DNA of 64,000 nucleotides from Streptomyces spongiicola (GCF_003122365.1 NZ_CP029254.1:1565001-1629000); one strand, 5' to 3'. Positions 26,650 through 36,014 are shown, counted from the first letter of the stretch. Translations and numbers: made by a program. The notes: generated by a model from the letters alone, not told the origin.

Positions 26650-28296
26650 ATGCATGAGCTGCAGAAGGTCGTTCCGACGACCGCGTCCTGGGAGAGCGGC
26701 TGCTCGCAGGCCGCGGACTCGGAACTCGCCGAGCGCATCCGCTCCCGAGGCCCGGTCGACGACGGGGCCGAGAGCGAGCTGAAGCGGCGCCATATCGCCT
26801 TCGCCCTGGTCTGCGCACAGCTGTGCACCCGGGGCCGGGTGGCCGCCGACCGGCTGGCGCGCGAGGCGCTGGAACGGGCGGCCGAAGCCGCACGCTCGGG
26901 CTTCGACCCCAGCGGCACCTGGCGCGACTTCGTACTGACGTGTGTGCACCGCACCGCCCTGAGCTGGGCCCGAGGCGGCAGGCGGCCCCTGCTCGAACCC
27001 GCCTTCCTCGGCTGGGCGGACGGCCACGGCGAGGACCGGGCGGACGGCCACGGCGAGAGCCGGGCGGGCGGCCACGGCGAGGACCGCGGTGGCCGGCCCG
27101 CCGGGCCGACTCCGTCGGAGCAGCAGCAGGCGCTCCGCGAGGGCTTCTTCGCCCTCCCCGAGGCCGCCAGGGGTCTCCTGTGGTACTCGCTGGTGGACAA
27201 GGAGCCGGACGAGAGGGTCGCGACCTACACCGGGGTGTCGCCGGACGCCGTTCCGGCCCTGCTGGCCAGGGCCCGGCAGTCCCTGCACGGCGCCCTGCTA
27301 CAGGCACACGCGGAGCGCGCCGGGGACACCCGCTGCAACGGCTTCCGGCGCCTCGTCGAGGCCGCGGCGGTCGCCGGCACCAACCCCCGCTGCGGCGACC
27401 TCGCCGTCCACCTCGACACCTGCCTCGCCTGCGAGGGGCTGCTGACGCAACTGATCCTGCTCTCCGACGACCTGCGCACCGCACTGGCCGACGGGCTGCT
27501 CGTCCGTGACGGTGCGGCGTACGCGTCCGCCGTCGCGCAGCGGGCCCCCACCCCGGCCCCCGGTCCCCCACCGGCAGGCCGGCCGGAAGTCGGGGACAGC
27601 ACGCTGTGGAACCCCGGACCGGTAGACCGCCCCGCGCGGCGCCGACCGGGGCGCTGGGCGCGCGTAGCCGGTGCGGTGGCCGCAGTGGCCGCCGTATCGG
27701 TCCCCCTGCTGCTCATCGCCGAGCGCCAGTCCGGGGAGCAGGGGCCCGGTGGCGGCCGGGCCGAGGCCCGCCCGGCCGCCCCGGTATCCCCCAGCGGGAC
27801 CGGCACCGGTCCCGCGCTGCCCGGGGCCGGGAGCACACCTCCGCCCGGCGATCTCGTCTACGGGCGGATCATGCACGCGGGCAGCGGACTGTGCCTGGAC
27901 ATCGAGGACGGACTGGTCGTCAAGCGCGGCGGCACCGTGGCGGCCCGGTGCACCCAGGCCTCCACGCAGCGGTGGGCCCTGGACGCGCAGGGACGACTCC
28001 ACAACCTCCACGACTCCGCGTTCTGCCTGAAGACGGACGGGGACGCAGCGGGCGTCGGTGTCCGCCCGTGCGACTCGGACAATCCGGAGAAGCTGGAGAA
28101 GATGGCCTTCCTCGTCGAGCCGGTGGGCCCGATCCGGCCGAAAACCGACCCCGAGGCCGCGCTCGTCCCGGACCCGGACTGGGTGGAGAACCCGCGGCCT
28201 CTGGAGCTTCGTACCGTGACCGGCGGCAGCGATCAGAGCTGGACCGTGGAGTCCCTCGTATCGCCCACGAGGGGCAGGGCGACGGCCGGGCCGTGA
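26650..28296 (+). CDS. Sigma-factor-like / zinc-finger / membrane / ricin-lectin fusion
   Basis: A 548-residue multidomain protein. Residues about 20-230 resemble an ECF sigma factor in layout: a helical region 2-like part, a GHGED linker repeat, then a region 4-like part (EAARGLLWYSLVDKEPDERVATYTGVSPDAV). A short anti-sigma-like zinc segment follows (HLDTCLACEGLL). A Pro-rich stretch, one transmembrane helix (VAGAVAAVAAVSVPLLLI) and an outside ricin-B-type lectin domain (ILHAGSGLCLDIE-like, then QRWALDAQG) complete it. The sigma-like part lacks clear -10/-35 recognition motifs, so it may bind protein, not DNA. The ATG at 26650 follows AGGGG. It plausibly links surface carbohydrate to a cytoplasmic response; this is inference from domain order. 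Confidence 0.75.
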   Translation: MHELQKVVPTTASWESGCSQAADSELAERIRSRGPVDDGAESELKRRHIAFALVCAQLCTRGRVAADRLAREALERAAEAARSGFDPSGTWRDFVLTCVHRTALSWARGGRRPLLEPAFLGWADGHGEDRADGHGESRAGGHGEDRGGRPAGPTPSEQQQALREGFFALPEAARGLLWYSLVDKEPDERVATYTGVSPDAVPALLARARQSLHGALLQAHAERAGDTRCNGFRRLVEAAAVAGTNPRCGDLAVHLDTCLACEGLLTQLILLSDDLRTALADGLLVRDGAAYASAVAQRAPTPAPGPPPAGRPEVGDSTLWNPGPVDRPARRRPGRWARVAGAVAAVAAVSVPLLLIAERQSGEQGPGGGRAEARPAAPVSPSGTGTGPALPGAGSTPPPGDLVYGRIMHAGSGLCLDIEDGLVVKRGGTVAARCTQASTQRWALDAQGRLHNLHDSAFCLKTDGDAAGVGVRPCDSDNPEKLEKMAFLVEPVGPIRPKTDPEAALVPDPDWVENPRPLELRTVTGGSDQSWTVESLVSPTRGRATAGP

Positions 28297-28922
28297 CGTT
28301 CGGCGGACACCCGGACACCCGGACAGCCCGACTCCCTTACTCCCCGACTCCCCGACTCCCCGACCGCCCGACTCCGTTAGTCCCCGACCGCCCGACTCCC
28401 GGGCGCCCGGACTCCGGTACTCCCGGACGGTCACCGGGACGGGCGACCAGCGTGCGGCCGAGCGGCTGAGAGGCCGCGTCCGGCCGCGGGTGGCCACGGG
28501 TGGCGGATACGCGCCCCTTCGGCCGCGTCGCCCTTCGGCCGCACCACCAGCCCGGGCGCTTCCCGGCAACCGGCGGGTGGCGCGGCCGCGGCGAGGTCCT
28601 TGCGACGGCGGCTCCCCCGAGTGGGGCCGTCCAGCCTGCGGGCCGGCGGTCGCTCCGGTGCCCGGACGCCCTTCGACGGCCGGAAGTCCGCCAGAGGACG
28701 CACCGCACGGAGCGAGGCCTGCGGCGGCGCGACCATGACGGTGGCGGCGCCCGATGACGGTGATGAAGGTGATGAAGGTGATGACGGCGGCGACGGCGGT
28801 GACGGTGATGGGGACGGTGATGGGGATGACGGCGGTGATGCCGCCGGTGGCCGCCGGGTACCTCCCACACAGAGGCCCTCGTCGAGGGCATCGCACCGAC
28901 CGGATGAAGGGCTGAGACGAAC
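28297..28922. repeat. Gene-free spacer with two microsatellite tracts
   Basis: 28325-28440 repeats CGACTCCC units (about eight copies with variants). 28738-28835 repeats GGTGATGAA/GGTGATGGG/GGCGGCGAC trinucleotide-based units. The frames across 28431-29013 are shadows of this composition. No promoter for the GH4 gene is obvious. Confidence 0.65.
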
Positions 28923-30230
28923 ATGCCGCAATCCACCGCGGGCCACCCCCGTGACCCCCGGCAGGCGAAGATCGCCGTCGTGGGCGGCGGGTCCACATAC
29001 ACACCCGAACTGATCGACGGATTCGCGCGGTTGAGGGAGATCCTGCCGCTCGGCGAACTGGTGCTGATCGACCCGGCAGCCGACCGGCTTGACCTGGTCG
29101 GCGGGCTCGCCCGGCGGATCTTCGCCCGCCAGGGTCACCCCGGGACCGTTTCGACCACCGGCGACCTGGACGCAGGGGTGGCCGGCGCCGACGCCGTGCT
29201 GCTGCAACTGCGCGTGGGCGGTCAGGCCGCGCGGGAGCAGGACGAGACCTGGCCGCTGGAGTGCGGCTGCGTCGGGCAGGAGACGACCGGGGCCGGCGGG
29301 CTGGCCAAGGCGCTGCGCACCGTACCCGTGGTGCTGGACATCGCCGAACGGGTGCGGCGCGCGGCCCCGGACGCCTGGATCGTCGACTTCACCAACCCGG
29401 TCGGCATCGTGACCCGTGCGCTGCTCCTCGCCGGTCACCGGGCGGTCGGGCTGTGCAACGTCGCGATCGGCCTGCAGCGGAAGTTCGCCGCGCTGCTGGA
29501 CACCGCGCCGGGCGAGGTGCACCTGGACCATGTGGGCATCAACCATCTGACCTGGGAGACGGGTGTCCGGCTGGGCGGGCCGGAGGGCGAGGACGTCCTG
29601 CCGCGGCTGCTCGCCGGGCACGCGGGCTCCCTCGCCGGGGACCTGCGGCTACCGCGGGAGGTCCTGGACCGCCTCGGCGCGGTGCCGTCGTACTACCTGC
29701 GCTACTTCTACGCGCACGACACGGTCGTACGGGAGACGAGGACCGCCCCGCCCAGGGCCGCGGAGGTCGCGGCCCTGGAGGAACGGCTCCTGGCGATGTA
29801 CGGCGACCCGTCGCTGGACGAAAAGCCCGCACTGCTCGCCCAGCGGGGCGGCGCCTACTACTCGGAGGCCGCCGTCGACCTCGTCGCATCACTCCTCGGG
29901 GGGACGGGCAGTCCCTACCAGGTGGTCAATACCCACAACGACGGCACGCTGCCGTTCCTCCCCGACGACGCCGTCGTCGAGACGCAGGCGGTCGTCGGCA
30001 CCAAGGGTGCCGTGCCGCTGCCACCGCCCGACGTCGATCCGCTGTACCGCGGGCTGATCGCGAACGTCACGGCCTACGAGGAGCTGGCACTGGAGGCGGC
30101 ACTCCGCGGCGGCCGGGACCGCGTTTTCAAGGCGCTGCTGGCGCACCCGCTGGTCGGCCAGTACGCGTACGCCGAAGCCCTCACGGAGCGGCTGATCGCC
30201 CACAACCGGGAGCACCTTCCGTGGGCGTGA
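28923..30230 (+). CDS. 6-phospho-beta-glucosidase (GH4, NAD-dependent)
   Basis: A 435-residue cytosolic glycosidase of family 4. These enzymes work by an NAD+ redox mechanism with a divalent metal. The nucleotide loop is VVGGGSTYTPELIDG at about residues 18-33. The metal site is marked by CNVAIGLQ (Cys near 178) and GINHLTW (His near 208), and the CGCVGQETTGAGG segment is typical of phospho-beta-glucosidases. The ATG at 28923 has a modest GGG-type ribosome site. The next gene overlaps and encodes a sugar kinase, which suggests both act on a phosphorylated disaccharide or amino sugar. No PTS or ABC transporter is adjacent. Confidence 0.9.
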   Translation: MPQSTAGHPRDPRQAKIAVVGGGSTYTPELIDGFARLREILPLGELVLIDPAADRLDLVGGLARRIFARQGHPGTVSTTGDLDAGVAGADAVLLQLRVGGQAAREQDETWPLECGCVGQETTGAGGLAKALRTVPVVLDIAERVRRAAPDAWIVDFTNPVGIVTRALLLAGHRAVGLCNVAIGLQRKFAALLDTAPGEVHLDHVGINHLTWETGVRLGGPEGEDVLPRLLAGHAGSLAGDLRLPREVLDRLGAVPSYYLRYFYAHDTVVRETRTAPPRAAEVAALEERLLAMYGDPSLDEKPALLAQRGGAYYSEAAVDLVASLLGGTGSPYQVVNTHNDGTLPFLPDDAVVETQAVVGTKGAVPLPPPDVDPLYRGLIANVTAYEELALEAALRGGRDRVFKALLAHPLVGQYAYAEALTERLIAHNREHLPWA

Positions 30231-31348
30231 GCGATCCGGCGGAGGGCGCGCCGGCCGTGCCCGGCTCCGAACCGGGCCGCCCCCCTGCGGCGGTCCTGGC
30301 CATCGACGCGGGCAACAGCAAGACGGACGTGGCGGTGGTGGACACGGAGGGCTCGGTGCTGGGCTCGGCCCGCGGCGGCGGGTTCCAGCCGCAGCGGGCG
30401 CGCGCCGCGAAGGGGGGCGCCGCACTCGGCGGACCCGACACACGCGACGCACTCGACGGATCCGGCCGACACAACGCACCCGACGCACTCGACGCACTCG
30501 ACGCACTCGACGCACTCGACGGCACGGTGCGCCAGGCCCTCGGCAGCGCGGGGCTGAGGTCCGTCACGCATGTCTCCGCCTGTCTCGCCAACGCCGATCT
30601 GCCGCTCGAGGAAGCGGAGTTGGCGGCTGGCGTACGGGCCCGCGGCTGGGGTGCCACGAGCGAGGTCCGCAACGACACCTTCGCGGTCCTGCGAGCCGGG
30701 GTCGACGAGCCCGGGGGCGTCGCCGTCGTCTGCGGCGCGGGCATCAACTGCGTGGGCATGGCGCCGGACGGCCGTACCGCGCGCTTCCCGGCCGTCGGCA
30801 GGATCTCCGGGGACTGGGGCGGGGGCGCGGCGCTCGGGGAGGAGGCACTGTGGTTCGCCGCCCGCGCCGAGGACGGGCGAGGTGAACCGACCGAGCTGGC
30901 CCGGACGTTGCCGGCGCACTTCGGCCTGCCGTCGATGTACGCGCTCATCGAGGCACTGCATCTGGGACGTGTCGGCACGGGGCGCAGACACGAACTCGCC
31001 CCGGTCCTGTTCTCGACCGCCGCGGCCGGCGACGCCGTGGCGGGCGCCATCGTCGACCGGCTCGCGGAGGAGGTCGTGCTGATGTCCACGGTGGCGCTCG
31101 GCCGACTGGGGCTGCTGGGCGAGGAGGTCCCCGTGGTACTCGGAGGCGGCGTGCTGGCGGCGCGGCACCCCCGGCTGAACGGCGGGATCGAGAAGTCGCT
31201 CGCCGTCCGGGCGCCGAAGGCGGTCGTCTCCGTGGTGACCGCTCCGCCCGTCCTGGGCGCGGCGCTGCTGGGCCTGGACCACCTCGGGGCGTCGGCGGCG
31301 GCACGGGTCCGGCTGCGGTCACGGTACGAGAGCCATGCGCCGCGGTAA
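30221..31348 (+). CDS. BadF/NAGK-type sugar kinase (probable N-acetylglucosamine kinase)
   Basis: A 375-residue ASKHA-fold kinase. PHOSPHATE-1 is AIDAGNSKTDVAVV, the second glycine-rich loop is CGAGINCVG, and GDWGGGAALGEEAL is typical of GlcNAc kinases in this family. An unusual insertion near residues 75-105 repeats Asp-Ala-Leu, encoded by GCACTCGAC nonamers. The GTG at 30221 has GGGAG 8 bases upstream and overlaps the GH4 gene by 10 bp; GTG 30227 (a GTGA overlap) is the alternative. The two genes form an operon for phosphorylated-sugar use. GlcNAc versus another sugar is not decided by sequence. Confidence 0.83.
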   Translation: MGVSDPAEGAPAVPGSEPGRPPAAVLAIDAGNSKTDVAVVDTEGSVLGSARGGGFQPQRARAAKGGAALGGPDTRDALDGSGRHNAPDALDALDALDALDGTVRQALGSAGLRSVTHVSACLANADLPLEEAELAAGVRARGWGATSEVRNDTFAVLRAGVDEPGGVAVVCGAGINCVGMAPDGRTARFPAVGRISGDWGGGAALGEEALWFAARAEDGRGEPTELARTLPAHFGLPSMYALIEALHLGRVGTGRRHELAPVLFSTAAAGDAVAGAIVDRLAEEVVLMSTVALGRLGLLGEEVPVVLGGGVLAARHPRLNGGIEKSLAVRAPKAVVSVVTAPPVLGAALLGLDHLGASAAARVRLRSRYESHAPR

Positions 31349-31652
31349 GGGGATCGGGCGCCCCGCCGCAGGTCCGCCGAAGCCTGGCCACCCACCGGAC
31401 CCGCCGGCGTCACCGGTCCGCCGAAACCGGCACAAACTGTACAACCTGTACAACCCGCATAACCCGCGCAACCGACACAACCGGTGCACGGCGGTGTGTC
31501 GGGCGCGCCGGTACACCACCGTGTCCGTCCTCGTGCCCGGCGCGCCGGGCAGACGGCCGGACGGCCGGACGGACGGACGGCCGGAACCGAAACAGCCTTC
31601 GGCGGCGTATTCAGGACGAGGTACCAGGACGGCGTACCAGGACGCGGCGGCA
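31349..31652. other. Gene-free spacer with short repeats
   Basis: 31428-31480 contains TGTACAACC and related ACAACC repeats. 31553-31585 repeats CGGACGGC. 31620-31645 repeats GTACCAGGACG. I see no gene. Confidence 0.6.
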
Positions 31653-31681
31653 TTGACGCGACACGCCGGATGACACAAGAT
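31653..31681 (+). promoter_or_regulatory. Candidate promoter of the GlnX-PknG cluster
   Basis: TTGACG (31653-31658) and CAAGAT (31676-31681) are separated by exactly 17 bp, a plausible vegetative promoter. It lies about 110 bp upstream of the first start codon of the cluster. Confidence 0.45.
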
Positions 31682-31792
31682 CCTGTGAACGCTAGGTGTG
31701 GAATGTCCGCTCCCGCGGCCATACTTCTGGCCGGAAGCAGTTCCCCACCCGCGGGAGGTCGGACGCCGTCAGATGACCGAGGGGGAGGTCAG

Positions 31793-33235
31793 TTGACACA
31801 CATGCCGAGCGCGGCGGGCCCGCCCGCGCCTCCGGTGCCGCACGTCCCGGCGCAGTCCGGCCCGGCATCCGGCCCGGGGTCACGCCCCTCTGCCGGTCGG
31901 CCGGCGCCGTCTCCGGGGCCGCCCGCGCGGGAGAGCGCCTGGGCGGAGACCTCGTCGCGGCTGCGCGCCGCCGCGACGACGGAGCCCGGGCGGCTGCGCA
32001 TCATCGGCGCCGTACTGGCGGCGCTGGTGCTGGCGTTCGGCGCCGCGACGGCTGTCGAGATCACCGGCCGTTCGGCCTCCGCCGACGCCGTGGTCGACCG
32101 CAGCCAGCCGCTCAGCGCGGACGCGGCGAGCATCTACCGCTCGCTCGCCGACGCCGACACGGCCGCCGCGAGCGGCTTCCTGGCCGGGGCACAGGAGCCC
32201 GCCGCGGTGCGGGAGCGCTACCGCGAGGACATCGCCGGCGCCTCGCGGCTGCTGGTGAAGGCCGCCGCGAACACGGACGGTTCGACGGACTCACGGCGCT
32301 GGATCACCGTGCTCAACGAACAACTCCCCCGCTACACGGGCCTCGTCGAGCGGGCACGGGCGGGCAACCGCCAGAGCCTCCCCCTCGGCGGGGCCTATCT
32401 GCGGTACGCGAACGAGTCGATGACCACCGAACTGCTGCCGGCGGCACAGAAGCTCTACGAGGAGGAGACGGCCCGGCTCGAAGACGACCACGGCGGCGCC
32501 CGGGCGTGGCCCACCATGTCGCTGGGGCTCGGGGTGGTGGCGCTCGGCGCTCTGGTCTGGGCGCAGCGCCGCGACTACCTGCGTACGAACCGGGTGTTCA
32601 ACCCCGGGCTGCTCGCCGCCACCGCGGCGTGCACGGTGACGCTGCTCTGGCTCGGCGCCGGGCACGCACTCGCGAGAGCGGGGCTCGACGAGGCCCGGGC
32701 CGAGGGACAGCAGTCCCTGACGGTCCTCAACGACGCCAGGATCAGCAGCCTCAAGGCCCGGGCCAACGAGAATCTGACCCTGGTCGCACGGGGTGCGGTG
32801 CTCACCGAGGACGGCAAGGGCGACAAGTACGAGGCGGGCTACGCCTCGGGAATGAGCCGGCTCACCGCCTCGCTCGGCCGCGCCGGGCAACTCGCCGGTG
32901 ACGGTGCGGGTCGCGCACCGGTCGCGCAGGCGGTCTCCGCGGCGTCCGAGTGGAGGAGCCGGCACCGGCAGGCCGGTGAGAGCGACCGGGCGGGCGACTA
33001 CGACGGCGCGCTCGCCAAGGTGATCGGCGGCGAGGGTTCGACGGGCCAGTGCTTCGACCGGGTGGACGCCGCGCTGGAGAGGGCGCTGGCGCATGAGCAG
33101 GCCGAGTTCACCGAGGCCGCCGAGGGCGGCCGGGGCGCGCTGGCGGGCCTGCCGGCCGGGGCCGCCGTGCTGACGGTCGCCGGCGCGGCAGGCGCCGTGC
33201 TGGGCATCGGCCGCCGACTGTCGGAGTACCGGTGA
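31793..33235 (+). CDS. glnX: GlnX-like membrane signal protein
   Basis: A 480-residue membrane protein. After a Pro-rich cytoplasmic start, helix 1 is IIGAVLAALVLAFGAATAVEI. A long helical extracytoplasmic domain follows, with the heptad-like run ADADTAAASGFLAGAQ. A second pair of helices (MSLGLGVVALGALVWA, LLAATAACTVTLLWLGAG) and a second external domain precede the last helix near the C-terminus. This layout and the following glnH and pknG genes match Rv0412c-Rv0411c-Rv0410c of M. tuberculosis, where GlnX passes an amino-acid signal from GlnH to PknG. TTG 31793 has GGAGG 4 bases upstream; ATG 31802 is the alternative. The gene call is firm and the symbol is by synteny. Confidence 0.8.
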   Translation: MTHMPSAAGPPAPPVPHVPAQSGPASGPGSRPSAGRPAPSPGPPARESAWAETSSRLRAAATTEPGRLRIIGAVLAALVLAFGAATAVEITGRSASADAVVDRSQPLSADAASIYRSLADADTAAASGFLAGAQEPAAVRERYREDIAGASRLLVKAAANTDGSTDSRRWITVLNEQLPRYTGLVERARAGNRQSLPLGGAYLRYANESMTTELLPAAQKLYEEETARLEDDHGGARAWPTMSLGLGVVALGALVWAQRRDYLRTNRVFNPGLLAATAACTVTLLWLGAGHALARAGLDEARAEGQQSLTVLNDARISSLKARANENLTLVARGAVLTEDGKGDKYEAGYASGMSRLTASLGRAGQLAGDGAGRAPVAQAVSAASEWRSRHRQAGESDRAGDYDGALAKVIGGEGSTGQCFDRVDAALERALAHEQAEFTEAAEGGRGALAGLPAGAAVLTVAGAAGAVLGIGRRLSEYR

Positions 33236-34443
33236 GAGGGGGAGAAGTGGCTGACCCGATGCCGGACGGGACACCCGGCGGGACACCGGGCGGAACACCC
33301 GACGGAACGCCCGGCGGAACACCGGGCGGAACACCCGACGGAACGCCCGGCGGGACACCGGGCGGAACACCCGACGGGACACCGGGCGGGACACCGGGGG
33401 CCGAAGCCGTGAGGGCGGCCCGGCCGCGACCTGCGCGCCAGAGGGGGCTTGTCCCGCTGCGGCTGCGCGGCTGGGGCGGTGTCGCCTGGATGGCGGCTGC
33501 CTGCGCGCTCACCGCCTCCCTCACCCTGCTCCCGCTCTCGCGGGGAGGGCCGTCGGCCGGCGCGCTCCGGAGCGCCGAGCAGACGGCCGCACCACCCGCG
33601 AAGGCCGACGACTGCACCAGCCCCGAGGCGTCGCTGCGGCCCTCGTCGGCGGACGGCCCGGCGATCGAGGAGATCAAGCAGCGCGGCCGCCTCATCGTCG
33701 GCATCGACCAGAACAGCTACCGCTGGGGATACCGCCGGGCGGACGGCGGGCTGGAGGGCTTCGACATCGATCTGTCCCGGGCGATCGCCCGGGACATCCT
33801 GGGAGACCCCGAGAAGATCGTCTTCCGGGCGGTGCCGACCAACCAGCGAATCGCCGCGCTCGACAACGGCACCGTGGACCTCGTCGTAAGGACGATGACC
33901 ATCAACTGCGCCCGGATCAGACAGGTCGCCTTCTCCACGGCGTACTTCCGCACCGGCCAGCAGGTGCTGGCGCCCCGGCAGTCCACGATCACCGGCTTCG
34001 ACGAATCCCTCAGGGGCCGGCGGGTCTGCTCCGCCGAGGGCTCGACGGCCTACGACGCGCTGGCGAAGGACTCGCACGGGGCGCTGTTCAAGGACGAGGA
34101 CGACGACGGTCCCGGCGACCGGAACCGGTTGACGGTCCCCAACCAGCTGGACTGCCTGGTCCGGCTGCAACTCGGCGAGGTGGACGCGGTCGTGACGGAC
34201 GCGGCCCTCGCAGCGGGCCAGGCCGCGCAGGACCCGTCCGTCGAACTCAAGGGCGACGGGCCGTTCACCACCGAGTACTACGGCGTGGCCGCCAGACTTG
34301 GCAGGGACGACCTCGTCCGCAGGGTCAACCAGGTGCTTGAGCGGTACCGGGCGGGCCCCTGGACGCGGGCGTACGTCAAGTGGCTGAAGGAGGACCTGCC
34401 CGGCATACCCGGCCCCCCGGCGCCGAAGTACCGGGAGGAATGA
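33232..34443 (+). CDS. glnH: GlnH-like substrate-binding protein, membrane-anchored
   Basis: A 403-residue family-3 solute-binding protein. The core domain (GRLIVGIDQNSYRWGYRRAD to the end) has the amino-acid-binding fold with a conserved Arg in RTMTIN. In mycobacteria GlnH binds aspartate and glutamate and signals through GlnX. Before it lie a Gly-Thr-Pro tandem repeat (PDGTPGGTPGG units, residues about 8-60) and a single helix (WMAAACALTASLTLLPL). So the protein looks anchored by a transmembrane helix with a repetitive cytoplasmic tail; no clear lipobox is seen. GTG 33232 overlaps the glnX stop as GTGA, with GGAG 5 bases upstream; GTG 33247 is also possible. No ABC permease or ATPase is adjacent, which fits a sensor, not a transporter. 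Confidence 0.85.
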   Translation: MRGGEVADPMPDGTPGGTPGGTPDGTPGGTPGGTPDGTPGGTPGGTPDGTPGGTPGAEAVRAARPRPARQRGLVPLRLRGWGGVAWMAAACALTASLTLLPLSRGGPSAGALRSAEQTAAPPAKADDCTSPEASLRPSSADGPAIEEIKQRGRLIVGIDQNSYRWGYRRADGGLEGFDIDLSRAIARDILGDPEKIVFRAVPTNQRIAALDNGTVDLVVRTMTINCARIRQVAFSTAYFRTGQQVLAPRQSTITGFDESLRGRRVCSAEGSTAYDALAKDSHGALFKDEDDDGPGDRNRLTVPNQLDCLVRLQLGEVDAVVTDAALAAGQAAQDPSVELKGDGPFTTEYYGVAARLGRDDLVRRVNQVLERYRAGPWTRAYVKWLKEDLPGIPGPPAPKYREE

Positions 34444-34520
34444 CGGCGCCCGGCGGGCGGCCGGAGGCGGTTGGCGGACACGGACGGTCGACGGCGGTCG
34501 ACGGAAACCGACAGTCGACG

Positions 34521-34627
34521 GAAGCAGACGGACGACGGCGGATCCACGGCGCTCCACGGAAGCAGACGGACGACGGCGGATCCACGGCGCTCCACGGAAG
34601 CAGACGGACGACGGCGGATCCACGGCG
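34521..34627. repeat. 38-bp perfect tandem repeat, 2.8 copies
   Basis: Units 34521-34558 and 34559-34596 are identical, and the third matches to 34627. The 254-bp spacer between glnH and the coiled-coil gene is otherwise made of related GTCGACGG fragments. Perfect identity implies recent expansion. Confidence 0.9.
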
Positions 34628-34697
34628 GTCGACGGGAAGGCCGCACCGGCGGTGACGCCGGGCGGCGGTGGCGAGTACACGAGCGGAGAGGTGATCG

Positions 34698-36014
34698 ATG
34701 AGCGTCGCGGGACTCCCCGGGCCGGTAATGGACCGGGACGAGGTGGACCGTGCGCTGGCGCGGCTCGGCGAGGAGCACGAGGCGATCGAGACCTCGCTCC
34801 TCGCCCTCCAGGACCATGCGGGCCGCAGGCTCCTGGAGGGGGCGGAGCTGACGGGCGTCACCAGGGACCGCTGGGCCTCGACGGAACAGGCGATCGCGCT
34901 GCTGTGGGGCTACTTCGACGCCTACGCGGGGGCGCTGCGCTCGGCGCGTGAACTGCGGGCCCGGCGCCGCTGGCCGAGCCGGGACGACCTGGTGGCGCTG
35001 ACGGACCGGCTGCGCGGGCCGAGCGTCGCCGTGGCGAGTGCCGCCGCCCGGCCCGCGCCCTCCTCGGACGGGCCCGCAAAGCTCTCGGAGCGTTTCACCC
35101 TGGAGGCCCTGGTCGGCCGGATGAACACGCTGTACGCCCGCTCGCTGGACGTGGTGGTGGCCGCCGACGCGGTGTGGTCGGCGCTCCCCGCGCGTATCGA
35201 TCTGCTGGCGGCGGAGTTGCAGCGGACCCGTTCCCTGGCCCACTCGGTGGGCGTGCGGCCGGGCGAGCACCCGGCAGGCGACGAGCTGGACTCGATCACC
35301 CGGGAACTGTCCGAGCTGAGGGTGCAGGCCGTATCGGACCCGCTGGCGTTCTGGTCGCCGGCGACGGCGAGTTCGGCACCCGGCGGCGGCCGTCCCGACA
35401 CGGGGCGCTACGACCGGGCGGCTCGTTCGCTGGAGGACGTCCGCCGGGAGATCGAGGCGGTCCTCGCGGTGCGGCAGGACTCGGAGACGAGGCTCCTGCG
35501 GTTGCGGGACGTGCTTTCCCGGGCGGACCGCACACTGACCGAGGCGCGCGCCGCGCGGGGCGAGGTACTGGCGAGGATCGCCGCGTCCGAGGTCCCCGCG
35601 GTCAGCGGTCCGCCGACCGTGTTGCAGGAGCGGCTGGCCACCGCGGCCGAGTACCGCAGGCACGCCCAGTGGCACCGGCTGTCTCCGCTGCTGGAGTCAC
35701 TGGAGCGGGAGGCCGAGGACGAGTTGCTCCGTGCGCGCGAGTCGTTGACGGCCGTGACGGCGCCGCTGGCGGTCCGCGCCGAGCTGCGCGGCCGGCTCGA
35801 CGCCTACAAGGCGAAGGTCGCCCGGCACGGCATGGCCGAGGACCCGCTGCTGATCGAGCGGTACGACGTGGCCCGCCGGATGCTGTGGAGCGCACCGTGC
35901 GATCTGCGCGCCGCGGAGCAGGCGGTGCTGCGCTACCAGCGTGCCGCCGCGGAGGTGCTGGTACCGCGGCAGCCGGGATCCGCGGACGGCGGCGGCCACC
36001 GGGGGGAGCCGTGA
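34698..36014 (+). CDS. Coiled-coil protein of the PknG cluster
   Basis: A 438-residue soluble, mainly helical protein with no recognised catalytic domain. Heptad-rich stretches occur near residues 15-90, 150-215 (ELQRTRSLAHSVG, ELDSITRELSELR), 240-300 (AARSLEDVRREIEAVLAVRQD) and 320-410. Cysteines are nearly absent. The ATG follows GGAGAGG with a 7-base gap. Its stop overlaps a 28-codon ORF that in turn overlaps pknG, so expression is likely coupled to the kinase. A scaffold or adaptor role between GlnX/GlnH and PknG is a reasonable inference from position. I do not recognise a named family. Confidence 0.8.
   Translation: MSVAGLPGPVMDRDEVDRALARLGEEHEAIETSLLALQDHAGRRLLEGAELTGVTRDRWASTEQAIALLWGYFDAYAGALRSARELRARRRWPSRDDLVALTDRLRGPSVAVASAAARPAPSSDGPAKLSERFTLEALVGRMNTLYARSLDVVVAADAVWSALPARIDLLAAELQRTRSLAHSVGVRPGEHPAGDELDSITRELSELRVQAVSDPLAFWSPATASSAPGGGRPDTGRYDRAARSLEDVRREIEAVLAVRQDSETRLLRLRDVLSRADRTLTEARAARGEVLARIAASEVPAVSGPPTVLQERLATAAEYRRHAQWHRLSPLLESLEREAEDELLRARESLTAVTAPLAVRAELRGRLDAYKAKVARHGMAEDPLLIERYDVARRMLWSAPCDLRAAEQAVLRYQRAAAEVLVPRQPGSADGGGHRGEP

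Noticed and set aside
28431..29013. Open frames before the GH4 gene
   Set aside because: They come from GAC/GGT trinucleotide repeats and have no start signals.
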